Shown here: one piece after another, positions 47,761 through 59,760 of the stretch
Position numbering within the stretch: position 1 is the stretch's first letter
Layout: each line of letters begins with the position of its first letter
Assembly (NCBI GenBank): GCA_030063045.1
Contig: JAQSEB010000023.1
Coordinates: 5,022,001 to 5,086,000, forward strand
DNA length: 64,000 nucleotides
Reading direction: 5' to 3'
Source of the DNA: Pratylenchus scribneri
Taxonomy: Eukaryota; Nematoda; Chromadorea; Rhabditida; Pratylenchidae
Program-made: the position numbers and the translations under genes
The notes under the pieces: model-generated
Databases searched by the model: none
What the model was told of the DNA's origin: nothing
Seen by the model: the letters and a program-made list of their open reading frames with translations, nothing else

Positions 47761-48660
47761 CTAAATCGCAGTTTGATTGGATCGAATTTCGTTAATTTTA
47801 AGTGCAAAAAAGTCTTCTGTTGTGCTAATAATCGATGTGCTATTAAGGCTAAATCTATCGCCTTCAAATTCTTCTTCAGAATCGCCCGACTCCCATAAAT
47901 GCTTCTTCTTCTTTTCATTTCCATTTACAATTACCACCGGCGGAGAGGAATGCAAATTATTATTGTTCAATTTGGATTTATCTAAAATTGATTTATACTT
48001 TAATTTTGGTATTTAATTTTGACCTGTTCCCAATGTCAAAATTTCATGAATTTCAATTGGGAATAGAATATGTGGAGTGATTTTCCGTTTAATTCCTTCA
48101 TTTTCATTGAAATGTGTTCCATGGCCATAATGGAAAAAACTCGATGCGGAACGGCCAATTCCATTCCAGGAAACTTTCCTTATCAAATCATTTAAGCATT
48201 TTTTTGCGAATTGGCTGGCATCCTAATAAAATAATTCATTGTTTTTAAAATGAAAATATCAAATTCTACTTCAAATGTGGTTTTTGAAGGCCTCCTTGAA
48301 TTTTCTTCCGATCTTGATTCCGGTGATATTTCATCCTCATCCGAATCACTAATCTACAAATTATTAATAATTAATCATTTCCCTCCAAATTTAATTTACT
48401 GTATAAAGTTTTGATGAATTTATTTGCAATGTCATTGAACTTTGTTTTTCCAAAAATGTTGTCGAAATTCTTCGAGTGATAAATCTGCGTTCCGAATTTG
48501 GAATTATTTCTCCGGGTAACATCAATGTGCTCCGTCGAATACTTTGCATTCTTTTTGCCTTTGATTTTATCTGGCAAAGAATAAAAAATTTAATTAAAAT
48601 TTTACGGATTTAATTTTCACCCGATTTTCCCATTGGGCAACTTCGCCCGCATAACTGCAT
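47761..48660 (-). CDS. Unknown protein with acidic and Lys-rich segments; model uncertain
   Basis: Three downstream exons fit together: 48353-48270 (SDSDEDEISPESRSEENSRR), 48222-48024 (DASQFAKKCLNDLIRKVSWN, IGRSASSFFHYGHGTHFNEN) and 47981-47761 (KSKLNNNNLHSSPPV, EKKKKHLWESGDSEEEFEGD). Two likely upstream exons, 48660-48621 (MQLCGRSCPMGKS) and 48570-48400 (KGKKNAKYSTEHIDVTRRNN), fit each other but join the third exon out of phase by one. So there is a missing exon, a sequence error or a decayed gene. No family recognised; the composition suggests an intracellular, perhaps nuclear, protein. Confidence 0.5.
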
Positions 48661-48781
48661 CTTCTGGGCATCAATGATGCTTTAGTATTATTATTACGGG
48701 TTATTGAGGCTGGTTTCCTCGAAAACTTTTGGCAAATTGAATTCAATGTTGTGCTTTAATTGGGGTAATATCATTTTAAAT

Positions 48782-51424
48782 TCAGTTTATTCCACACTTT
48801 ATTCCGGCAGCCTCGGTCATTGTTGGCCAAAATTTGGTGCTGCCGGATTCGTGTCGAATTACCCAATAATGGCATTGGATAATTCGGACAAAGGCATCGC
48901 GAAATCTGTAAAAATATTATTTATTAAATAATATTATTTTGGACCTTCGATTAAAAATTGTATAAATGATTGGATTGAGCACTGAGGAAAAATAGCCAAA
49001 CCAAAGGGCACAAAGTGAGAACCTTCAAAATAGGAATAATTAAATAGAATGCCTATTAAATAAATTGGACCATGAAGGGAACCAATGCCCGCATCCTTCC
49101 AATCCACAAATGCCCAAAATAATATTTTGGCAAAAGAATGGAGTCCAACAAACGAAAAAACAAACAATTTGGACTATCAAAACCTTCAAAATAATTCATG
49201 GATTTATCCAAATTTGTCCCCCATATACCCGTGTTGCTTTTTGTTCATTGGCCAAATGGGCCTTCTTTGAACCGGTCAGCCGTAGTTTTCGACTCTTTAT
49301 GCCGCCACCCTCATTGCTGTTTGCATTTTTTATATTCGGCATTGATGGCGACGAAATTGGTTCAAAACGATTTGAAAATTTTTTAATTGGAAAAAATTTT
49401 TTAATTCCAAATGTTGATGAAAGTGTTGGACTGCTAAATGACAAATAAGATTAAATATAATTCTAACCGCTTACCTTCTTTTCTCATTATTATTTCCATC
49501 TGGTCCATAATTATTCTAAAAAATTAAATTCATAGATGGCATTTTTCCTCATAAACCGTATATGCTCTTTTAATTCCTCATGGGGTATTTATTATTTTTA
49601 ATTCCTCAAAAATTGGGAAGATTGGCGTCTAATTTCTTTATTTGTGGATATTTTTGAACAAATTAGAGTCAATTTTATAAATCTTTAGGGAACTAAGAAA
49701 AGGCATTAATTTTTTTAAAATTTCGCTGGTAGGTAATCAAGGTGGGGATTAAAAGAGGTCATACGGTATATTTTGAATGTTACTTGTGGGCATTTTCCAA
49801 AATTTTCATTCAATTCATTTTGATTTAATATTCCAAGGGATGATCGCCTCCTTTCAGGCTTTTCCGGTGTTGTCATTTGCCTTTGGAATAATCGCCTTTT
49901 TGGCGGATCGGTGGCCAATGAAAGGCGGCCTCCTTGTTGGAAGCAAACTGCCGTCGATGAACAACTTCCCTTTTCAAATCTTCCACTCGACATTCCACTT
50001 TGACTTCCTCGACTGCCCGTACTCAAATTATTTGAATCCATTCTTTTCAAATTTAACAATTTAATTTAATTTAATTTGACCTAAAATTACCTGCCAAATT
50101 TTTTCCTTGCTGGCATAATTGTTCTCCTCAATTCGTTAATTCCTTTTTTGTTGCTTAGCATTTTTGCTTGTTGTTTAAGCAAATTTGTGGTTCGACCAGT
50201 TGTAACTAATAAATTTTTTATTTATTTAAATAGTAAATATTAACTCACCAGTCAGCACAACAACCTGAAAAAATAAAAAATTTTAATTTATCACAGAATA
50301 TTGGATTTAAAAAAAAATTAAATGGATTGAAGCTACGTTCAAATGGATCTCGGAGTTAGCATGGAGTATGAATTCTGTGTGCCCTCAAAAAAATTTTCTA
50401 CTTGATCAAAAAAATTATACCTGAAAATAGGACATTTTTCTGCATCTTATAAGATAAATTTAAAAATTTTCTGACATTTAAAAAATTTAAAAATTTTATA
50501 AAATTGACTTCGAAGATTGGCCGTATAAAATTTTTTCTAATCGTCAGAAAATTTTAAAACTATACTATCCGATGCAGAAAAATGTCCTCTATTTTCGGGT
50601 ATAAAAATTATTGTTTTTAAATAGGTACAAAAAATTTTTGAAGGCACCCAACATTCCTACTACTGCTGACTCCTATACGTCGGAAACATTTGTGTGAAAG
50701 TAACTTGAAAGAAATGAAACTGACCGGAATAATGAAGGAAAAAGTGGAGCCGTAGAGCATGAATGAGCGAGAACGAATTCCGCATTCATTTTCCTGTGAA
50801 TATTTTTGTCAAATTTAAATGGAATTTCCATCGGAACGAACACTCAAAATGTTCAAATTGTCAATGAATGAGAGAATTGCCAAAGGCGATGAAATAATAA
50901 TGGTCAAAAACCAGACGAATATTATTTTGAATGCCACCGTTCGGCCCTTTCGATTTCGATGCCGTTTCAATGGTTGAGAAATGCCTGAAATTTTTAATAA
51001 TTTTTTTTATTTTCAAATGGCATTTATCACCCAAATATCGGTCCAAAGAAATCACCTTAAAAATTTAAATAAATTTAATAAAAAGGAAATGAATTACAGC
51101 CATATGGCAAATGGAGGCAGAGCAAAGGAAGACATCTGTGGAAATGAAATAATTGATTGGTCATTATTTTGTTTAGTGTTTAGTTTACCGGTATATAAAT
51201 AGAAAAGGCATGATTGGAATGTCCATTTGAAACCTGTGGAATTGGATAAAAATGATAAATGCGAAAAATGCCAAATTTACCGGCACTCAGCTCGGCCAAA
51301 AGTGAAAATGGGGCCACCACCAAACAAACAAGCAAATCGGCCAATGCCAAAGAGAACAAAAAATAATTGGTCGTATTTTGCAGTCGTCGTTCAATTAAAA
51401 TGGCGATTAAAACGAGCAAATTGC
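48782..51424 (-). CDS. Amine GPCR, 5-HT2-like serotonin receptor (5' end not found)
   Basis: Thirteen exons with closing phases: 51424-51281, 51135-51098, 51055-51031, 50984-50842, 50793-50725, 50264-50249, 50205-50091, 50042-49784, 49515-49475, 49433-49229, 49183-49083, 49022-48945, 48905-48782. Landmarks: TM1/2 [15 protein letters not shown] and [20 protein letters not shown]3 [13 protein letters not shown] with the amine-binding Asp; SLDRYLG; TM4 [18 protein letters not shown]5 [13 protein letters not shown]; a long Ser/Arg-rich third loop; [10 protein letters not shown]6 [12 protein letters not shown]7 [19 protein letters not shown]; and [17 protein letters not shown] and the TM6 motif point to the 5-HT2 / SER-1 type. 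The extracellular N-terminus is on an upstream exon I could not place. At least 452 residues. Confidence 0.88.
50378..50652. mobile_element. Fold-back MITE in a receptor intron
   Basis: The left end GTGCCCTCAAAAAAATTTT pairs with the right end AAAATTTTTGAAGGCAC. Inner parts also pair (CTGAAAATAGGACATTTTTC with GAAAAATGTCCTCTATTTTC). It lies in the intron between 50725 and 50264, which is by far the longest of the gene. Confidence 0.75.
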
Positions 51425-53441
51425 CTGTGAAAATGAAGAATAATTGGCCTATTAAATTATTGATGGACAATTTAGCACATCAAATTCTGGGAAGTATCAA
51501 AATCCCCAATTAAAATATTAATAATTACAAATTTTGATATGAAAAATGCAATTTTATTTTTTTTTAAATTTTTGTTTTACTGCCGTATTGTCTATCCAAA
51601 TATGATAGAATCTTTCATACCAATAAGTCCAAAAGTGCAAAGAAGAAATGGAAAAATGAAGAAGAAAATTAGGCCGGCCAGCAGGATTATCTTTGTTAAA
51701 TAAATAATTCAGCTTTAATTAAAATAAATATTTATAAAAAAAAATATATAAAGGCAAATATTAAAAGTCTTATTTCTCATGATTCATCATTTTATTTTTA
51801 ATTAATATAAAATTAATTTAATATTTTAAAATGATGATTGATGATCAAATTCCAAAAATAATTAGGCTTAATTTAAATTAAAATTAATTAAAAATATTTT
51901 TTATTGATTAAAGGAGGGAAATGAAGGGGAAAATGTCTCGTCTCTCTTTAAGGATATAAGCCTAGTTTATTTAGCAAAAAGAGGGAAAAAATAAATGTTT
52001 TTTTGGCTTAAAACAGATTAAATGACAGGCTGCCCTGAAAAGGGACATAGTGAAGTGAGGCATTCATTCGAATATGCCCTTTTTTAGTAAGGATTCCCCT
52101 TTCGCGCAACCATTAAATTTATATATTTCGCAGAATTACAAAAGTGTCAACAATCAGAATCATTAGAAAAAATCATTTTGACACATAAATTTAAGATGAA
52201 TTTATATTTCAATAATTATAAATTAATTAATTTGACCTCCAAATTAAAAGTAATTGATATTGATTAATTACTATATTAATTTAAGAATTAAATAATAAAC
52301 ATAAATAAATATTTCTTTAGTATTTTTGCAATATTTAAAAAAGTAAAATTAGTGCAACAATTTTTGGAAAGTAAATGAATGAGAAGAAAAATGAAAAGGT
52401 TGCTGGTTATTTTTTTGGCTGAAAATGCCGTAAACTTTTTTGAATTTTGGATTTGCTTGGTCATGTCCAAAATGGCAAACTAACTAAAGTGAAAATGAGA
52501 AAAGTCCCCTTCCACCATTTGTGCCGGTGTGTTCATTGCCAATTCTGCTCACTCATTGCTTTCTGCTAAAAACAAAAAAAAACCCCAAAAGAAGGAGGGG
52601 ATAACGAACCAAAAAAAGAAAAGATGCCAAGTTAAATTGCCTCTTGGAACTCTGGACGACCAACGAAAGAAGGAGAATAGCATGCTTAAATGCAAATGAA
52701 CCACCAAAAATAAGGGGGAATGAATTTTTAAAAAGAAAAGAAAGTGCCAAATGTTTAGTTAATTTTTTAGTAATTTTTGTCGATTTTTTAAATCTTTATT
52801 TTATAATTTTTTTACTCGCATTTCAATATTTTAATTATGTATAAATTCAGCCTTTTTATTAAATTCTACCAAATTAAATATTTTATTATCTGCTATTTGA
52901 TAAAAATAATGTTAAATTAAATCAAATAATAATTTTCAAAATATATGCGAAAATGACATCTATATTTTTTAAATAATATTTAAATCAAAAATATTTTAAT
53001 TAAAAGTGCAATCCAAATGTATTGATTAAATTATTCAAAATTGCAAATTTTAATTTCAATTTACTCTTGAACTTTATAGTTGACATTTTTCGTATAAAAT
53101 TAAATTCCCTATAAACCAATTTACATTTTTTTAATTCAATTTTAGTTTTATCAAAAAGCTGAACAAATTCAAAATTCTCATTCACTGCCTATCTCATTTG
53201 CGTATTTCCGGTGGATTCTCATTGGCCAATTCCCTATTATGCCCTAAATCGCTGCATTTGATAAATTTCCCCTCCAATTGTTCAAATAAATTTGTTTCAA
53301 TTTTAGGAAGCATAATTTATTATAGTTTGTTTTAAAAAAAATATTCCAATTGAAATTAGTGATATAAGAATGGATATGGTGCGGCAAATTCACACAATAA
53401 ACTCATATTTTAGCCAAAGTCTCAAAGCAAAATTAATTAAA
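51425..53441. other. Spacer between the amine receptor and catalase
   Basis: It should hold the first exon(s) of the receptor on the minus strand, but none is recognised. AT-rich throughout; frames at 52.2-52.8 kb look random. Confidence 0.35.
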
Positions 53442-55644
53442 ATGGCAGCCAATTTTGTCCTGTCAATTTTTATTGCCTTTTCAACAATGGCCACCTTGGG
53501 AATATGCCAAAATGCCACCAATAATTCATCTGATCCAGTCGCCGATCAACTTGTTGAATTTTTGGAATCCAAACCCAATCCGGAGATGATGACCACTTCA
53601 TGGGGTGCCCCAGTCTCAACCAAAACCGCCGTTTTGACCGCTGGACCCCGTGGCCCGATTCTCCTCCAAGATGTAGTCTATTTGGATGAAATGGCACATT
53701 TCGATCAGGAACGAATCTCGGAGAGGGTTGTCCATGCCAGAGGCTCCGGTGCCCATGGAATATTTGAAGTCACCCATGACATCACCCAATACACAAAAGC
53801 AAAAATATTTTCGGAAATTGGCAAGAAAACTCCCTGCTTTTTCCGTTTCTCCACGGTCGCCGGCGAAATGGGCAGTGCCGACACTGTCCGTGACCCACGG
53901 GGATTTGCCATGAAATATTACACGGAAGAGGGAAATTGGGATTTGGTCGGCAACAATGCGCCCATTTTCTTCATCCGTGACCCAATCCTCTTCCCCAGTT
54001 TCATTCATTCCCAAAAGAGGAATCCTCGAACGAATTTGCATGACCCAAATATGGTCTGGGACTTTTGGTCACAACGGCCGGAAGCCGTCCACATGATTAT
54101 GCGAATTTTCTCCGATTTGGGCACCCCGGATGGATACAGGAAAATGGATGGATTCGGATCGCACACTTTCAAATTGGTCAGTAAAAATTGGACTAGTGGG
54201 TTTCGGTTAAACTCATAAACATGATAAAAATGGATTTCGGTTATCTACCACTAGATTTTTTTAGGTCAACTGGGGAAAAGTCCAGGTTACCCCTTTGGGT
54301 CATCCGGTATGGTTAGGGTCACTCGGGGATAGGCTATCATCTCACGTATCCGTAACCCTAATAATTATAATTGCCTATAAAAAGGCCACTTCATTTCTTA
54401 AATATCTAAGGTGGTAAATAACCGAATAGTACCAAAAAATACACAAAATGAATTCAAAATCAAATTCAAAATAGGTCAATGCCAATGGCACTGCTGTTTT
54501 CTGCAAATTTCATTTGAAAACACAACAAGGCGTACACAATTTGACTGCTGCCCAGGCCAGGAATTTGACTGCAGAAGTGCCTGATTATGCACAAAAAGAT
54601 TTGTACAATGCAATTGAAAATGGTGATTTCCCCAAATGGGACATGAAAATTCAGGTAATTAACATAAAATTATTAATTAAATATTATTTTATTTTGCTGG
54701 TGATGACCTTTGAAGAAGCAGCCGTCCATCGTTGGAATCCATTCGATGTGACCAAAATTTGGCTTGAAACTGAATTCCCTTTGATTCCCGTCGGCACTGT
54801 CACTTTGAATAGGAATCCGGAAAACTATTTTGAGGAAGTTGAACAGGCAGCATTCGCCCCGGCACGGATGGTCCCCGGCATTGAGGCATCCCAGGATAAA
54901 ATGCTCCAAGGCCGTCTATTCGCCTATCCGGACACTCAATTGCATCGATTGGGTGTGAATTTCATGAAATTGCCAATCAATTGTCCATTCCGAGTGAACA
55001 ACACACAAATTAATGGATATATGCGATTCGATGGAAATGAAGGCGGTGCACCGGTCTATCATCCAAACACATTCAATGGCCCACAGATCACCGGTCAACC
55101 AGACTCAGCGTGGACCATCCAAAATGTCACTGTTGCACGATTTGAATCCGGCGATGATGCCAATTATGATCAACCGACATTAATGTGGAACAATGTTTGA
55201 CGCAATTTGCATTCAATTTATTTAATTTTATTCCTTGAAGGATTTGGATGAAGGAGCCCGCGGCCGTCTGGTGGAAAATATTTGTGGTTCATTGAGCCGG
55301 GCATTGCCCCGTATCCAAACATTAATGGTGGAACATTTCACGCAAGTGAATGCCACATTTGGGCAAAGATTGCAAGCGGCAATTGGTTAGAATTAGAATC
55401 AATTTAATTTTTAATTCAATTTTAAATAAATTTTTTAGCTGCTGGTTGTCCCGCATCCTCAAGGCAATCTGATTCGACCTCAAATGCTTCTAGTATTCCG
55501 CCAATTCCTCAATCATCGCCATCCCCTCCTTCGACTCAATCAACTACTCCATCAACTGCAACATTGTCAACGGAAGAAAAGATTCGAAAAGCGATTGAAG
55601 AAATCGCAAAAGTCCTGTGCAAATATTTCAAAATATTCTGCTGA
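53442..55644 (+). CDS. Secreted catalase with Ser/Pro linker and LCKYF C-terminal module (601 aa)
   Basis: Exons 53442-54176, 54475-54654 continuing to 55194, 55241-55385 and 55439-55644. The start [20 protein letters not shown] is a signal peptide; an in-frame ATG at 53370 would bury it. This is a heme catalase: [12 protein letters not shown] with the active-site His, [15 protein letters not shown] with the Asn, and [14 protein letters not shown] with the heme-ligand Tyr. It breaks down hydrogen peroxide. The tail is foreign to catalases: a Ser/Pro/Thr linker ([17 protein letters not shown]), then [20 protein letters not shown] and FKIFC. A 45-base former intron (54655-54699) has lost its AG and reads through in frame. 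Confidence 0.93.
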
Positions 55645-55798
55645 TGAAAATATATTTATTGTTCCGTAAATATTTCTGTTATTTCATAGAATAATTTTAT
55701 CAAATTTTTCAACATTTATGCAATTTTAAATAATTGTTTCACATTTAAATTATTCTTTAGGACATAAAAATTTCCATCTCTCTGGAATGTCCATCGAA

Positions 55799-56611
55799 TT
55801 AGCAATTATAATCATACACATATTCTTCGGTTGTCGTCGGCATCGCTGTCGTTGGCTCATCAGTTGATGTTGTCGATGTGCTTGGTTTCCCTAAAAATTA
55901 TTAATATTTTTCCAATATTTTAAATTCAATTTTCATACATTCCGATTCACCGCATTTTTTCTGATAAGGAGGAGGTGGCAATTTATGCCAGCAATCCATT
56001 AATGCCCTAGTAGGGAATTTTAATGTTGAATTATATTTTAATATTTAATTATACTTGTCACATTCGCATAAAAATTGTTCACAAATATTGTTGTCCCCTT
56101 CACAAAATATTTCCTTATTTTTGCATTCCCAAGCATATAATTCCAATAGAGCAATCGCTGCCCCATCGCATGCAACAGGTTCAGCTTCCTTTTTGGCTTC
56201 ATAACTATCGAAGCAAGCATCATGAATTCGACAACAACTGTCAAATAAATTTACAATTTACTTTACATTTAATTTAAATTACTCATCAACTTCATCAACC
56301 GGAATTAGCCCACTGCTTCCATCTCCACAACTTTGGTATTAAAAAAAAATTAAATTGTAGAAAAATTAAATTAAAAATTACAAGCATCCATAATTTAAGT
56401 ACCACCACGAAGTGGACCAACCAGACAATCGACAATTCCACATCCACATCATATTCCCGAAACCTTTAAATTGTATTTTGTGTTGTTGTTGCGCAGCAAT
56501 ATCCGTTTCATTGTCAGCGGAAATGTTGGAAACTAATGGTAATGAAGCACAATTTACTGCCATAATTCCACATAATAAAAAGATTATTGAACAGGAATGA
56601 ACGAAATCCAT
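55799..56611 (-). CDS. Secreted phospholipase A2 (206 aa)
   Basis: Five exons in phase: 56611-56382, 56330-56283, 56237-56055, 56006-55939, 55890-55799. The signal peptide is MDFVHSCSIIFLLCGIMAVN. The calcium loop is YGCFCGDGSSG, the catalytic site is DCCRIHDACFD, and the second Cys-rich helix is CEQFLCECDKALMDCW; together these define group I/II-like sPLA2. The linker after the active site (KEAEPVACDGAAIALLELYA) is longer than usual. The end is Ser/Thr/Pro-rich (STSTTSTDEPTTAMPTTTEE) and finishes with Cys. It should hydrolyse phospholipids outside the cell. The gene lies tail to tail with catalase, only 154 bases apart. Confidence 0.9.
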
Positions 56612-56794
56612 CCCTTTTCAATTTGGAAATTGACAAATTTGAAAAAATGACTTTAATTTTATTGGTGAATTTATTTTTAATGATGAATTGTGAATATAAA
56701 AATTTTATATCAATGACTCAGCATTCAGTAATATAACCAAAAAAATTGAATTTTATTTTGGTAGCTTTTTCAAATAATAAGGGGTCGCCATGAT

Positions 56795-56945
56795 TAGTAA
56801 AATGAAAGGGCGAAATTAAAATTAAATTCAGAACAGGCGAATTAATAAAATTAGAACAGGCGGAATTAAAATCAGAACAGGCGGAATTATTTAAATTCAG
56901 AACAAGCAGGATTAAAATCAGAACAGGTGGGATAATCAGAAAATA
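56795..56945. repeat. Minisatellite, ~20-bp unit
   Basis: About six imperfect copies of AATTAAAATCAGAACAGGCG, just upstream of the PLA2 gene. Confidence 0.7.
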
Positions 56946-57164
56946 CAAGTGGAATTAAAATTAGAAGAACACACCTGATTTTGGTATCTGAATTCAAAAT
57001 TTAAACATAACCATATATATTCCGAAAAATATCACAACTCTGCTAATCTTTATAATATAAAAATATATACAATCTCATATTAATAAAAAGTATTTCACAA
57101 TTGAATAAGAACAATATTCAAATTATTTCATTTGTATTTCATTTCATTGGAATGTTTTCGATAA

Positions 57165-58937
57165 TCAACTTGTGCCGCAAACAATTTGACCGCCACTTCC
57201 TCTGGCAGAGAAGCCACTGCAGCAAGAATTAGCGGGAAAAACACAAACAGCCTGCCCACAAGCCTGAGTTGTAGTCGGATTTCCAATGCAAGGGCATCCC
57301 TGGGCAGCAGATTCGCATGTGCGAGTCAATGTTTGAGTTCCACACATTCCACACGTTGCACTGCATGCACCTGCCGTATATGCGCTCCAAGTTCCTCTAA
57401 AAATTGAAAAATTATTAATAGAAAAATTGGGTTTAAAAATACCCAGCAGGGCAAGCGACGGTAGTTGAGGCTTGGGCAGTAGAGGATGAAGGCACTGATG
57501 AAGGGGCAGCAGTAGATGGTTCGGTAGTAGCAGAAGAGGAATCGGGAGAAGCAGACGAAGATTCGGGGAAATTTGTACTGTCAGAAGTTGGAGGAGTAAT
57601 AGTCGCTGGATCTCCAGAAACAGCTGGAGATGATGAACCGACAGAAGGTTCGGTTGGAGCAGACGAGGGTTCGGAAGAAGAAGAGGATTCGGGAGAAGTT
57701 GTGCCGTCGGAGTTTAGAGGTGTATCAGTTACTGGACTATCGGAAACATTTGGAGTCGATGGAGGCTGCTCAGTGCTTGGCTCATGAGTAACAGTTATTG
57801 GACCATCGGAAGCAGCTGGAGAACTTGAGGAAGCAGATGGTTCAGGAGAACTTGGGGAAGCAGACGGTTCGGGAGAACTTGGGGAAGCAGACGGTTCGGG
57901 AGAACTTGGGGAAGCAGACGGTTCGGGAGAACTTGGGGAAGAAGAACTTGAAGGAGTAGCAGTTGCTGGACCTCCAGAAACAGCTGGAGAAGATGATGAG
58001 GCAGCCGGTGATGAAGCCTCGGATGTGGCAGCCGGTGAACTTTCTGGAGATGTGGCAGCCGGGGAACTTTCCGTTACTGCTGCCGAACTTTCCGTTGCTG
58101 CTGGCGAACTTCCCGTTACTGCTGGCGAACTTCCTGTTGCTGCTACCGAACTTTCCGTTGCTGCTGGCGAACTTCCCGTTACTGCTGGCGAACTTCCTGT
58201 TGCTGCTGGCGAACTTCCTGTTGCTGCTACCGAACTTTCCGTTGCTGCTGGCGAACTTCCCGTTACTGCTGGCGAACTTCCTGTTGCTGCTGGCGAACTT
58301 TCCGTACCAGCCGGGCTTGATTCTGTTGCTGCCGGAGAACTTTCCGTCACTGCTGGCGAACTTTCCGTACCAGCCGGGCTTGATTCAGTTGCTGCTGGCG
58401 AACTTTCCGTACCAGCCGGGCTTGATTCAGTTGCTGCCGGAGAACTTTCTGTGGCAGCTGGTGATGATGATACTGGGGTCGATGGACTTGAAGAGGTAGA
58501 AGCTGCTGCTTTAGTTGTTTTCTCGTGGCTTTCACATGAATGACCTCCATGGCCATGGCCAGGGAATCCGGGAAATCCTGGGAATCCTGGATAATTTCCG
58601 CCATGTTCCTTTGAATTCGATTTGCCGCCTCCATGGCCAGGGAAGCCAGGGAATCCGCTGCCTCCACCATGCTCCTTTGATTTTGAACCACTGCCATATC
58701 CTTTGCCTCCTTTTCCTCCAAATTCACCATGTTCTTTGGAATTGCTGTTAGATTCTTTGCCGCCGAATCCGCCTTTCCCTGGGAAGCCTGGATAGCCTCC
58801 ACCCATTTTTCCAGGTCCTCCAAATGCCTAATTTTTTAATTTTCATTTAAAATTTTTCAATAAAACTTTCTCACAAAATGTGCCTGGATTTGAATGAATA
58901 ACACACAACCAATGAAGAATGAAAAGGCCAATTTCAT
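57165..58937 (-). CDS. Secreted mucin-like protein with C-terminal TSP1-like module (complete copy)
   Basis: Three exons in phase: 58937-58875, 58827-57443, 57396-57165. The signal peptide is MKLAFSFFIGCVLFIQIQAH. The N-terminal region is Gly/Phe/Lys/His-rich (GGGYPGFPGKGGFGG, YPGFPGFPGFPGHGHGGH). A long Ser/Ala/Pro/Thr repeat region follows (SSPAATESSPAGTE, then SSPEPSASPSSPEPSA), a likely O-glycan carrier. The last exon is a Cys-rich module, GTWSAYTAGACSATCGMCGT then RTCESAAQGCPC, ending CCSGFSARGSGGQIVCGTS; it resembles the nematode form of thrombospondin type 1. The codon at 58806 is an internal Met, not the start. Likely a secreted coat or gland mucin. Confidence 0.85.
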
Positions 58938-59760
58938 TTTAATTAATTTTGATTAGAATGGTTCGAATAAGATTGATATTTTGCCTAATTTTTCTTTGTT
59001 TTTATATTCATATTTTTGGCAGAGAATTTGGCAATTGTACAAATACAAATATTAGAAATGGCCATAAACTCCATATTTGTTTTTTAAAAATTGACTTAAT
59101 CGTGTTGGATTGTACCTCACTTCAGTAGAATAATTTGATTCAAGCAGTTGTAAAAATATGGTTGCGTTTTTGAAGACTCTGAGTATATCCATCATCATTG
59201 ATGAGAATCAGAATTTAGATTCATTTTTGAGATTGGCAAACAAATTGGACCGGAAAAGTACCAAAAGACCAAAGTATAGATGGTTCAATTAGATTTTTAG
59301 GGATCAATAGTACAGAAAAGACCAAGCCAATTCAGCTGAAATGCACTTAATTAAGTGCAAATTAATAGCATCAAAGGTTTCCCCAGAAAAGCCCAACATA
59401 ATTTAGGCATATTTTTCTAAACTATTATATTTGCTCATGATCATGATTCATGAGTAGTGAATTAAAAATCGTGCTGGCATTTGTAATCGTTTTATTAATT
59501 TTTAAACTTTTAATATAATTTTAGTAAAAAAATATTTAATTTCGAAAATCTCAATATTCTTGAATTGTAAATTCTTTTAAAATTGACCATCAATTCATTT
59601 TATTTTATTAATTTCCTGCTCGATTGCATGAAAAACAATGATAATAGAATGCATTCAGCGGATTCCCAACGAAAATATCGTCTTCATTTCTTGGCATTCG
59701 GTTTGCATATTCCGTCAATTTTGCCTGTCCAATTCCCTTTTTTAAAAAATGATTTAAATT

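Noticed and set aside
53470..54041. Minus-strand frames over the catalase first exon
   Set aside because: Shadows of the catalase coding sequence.
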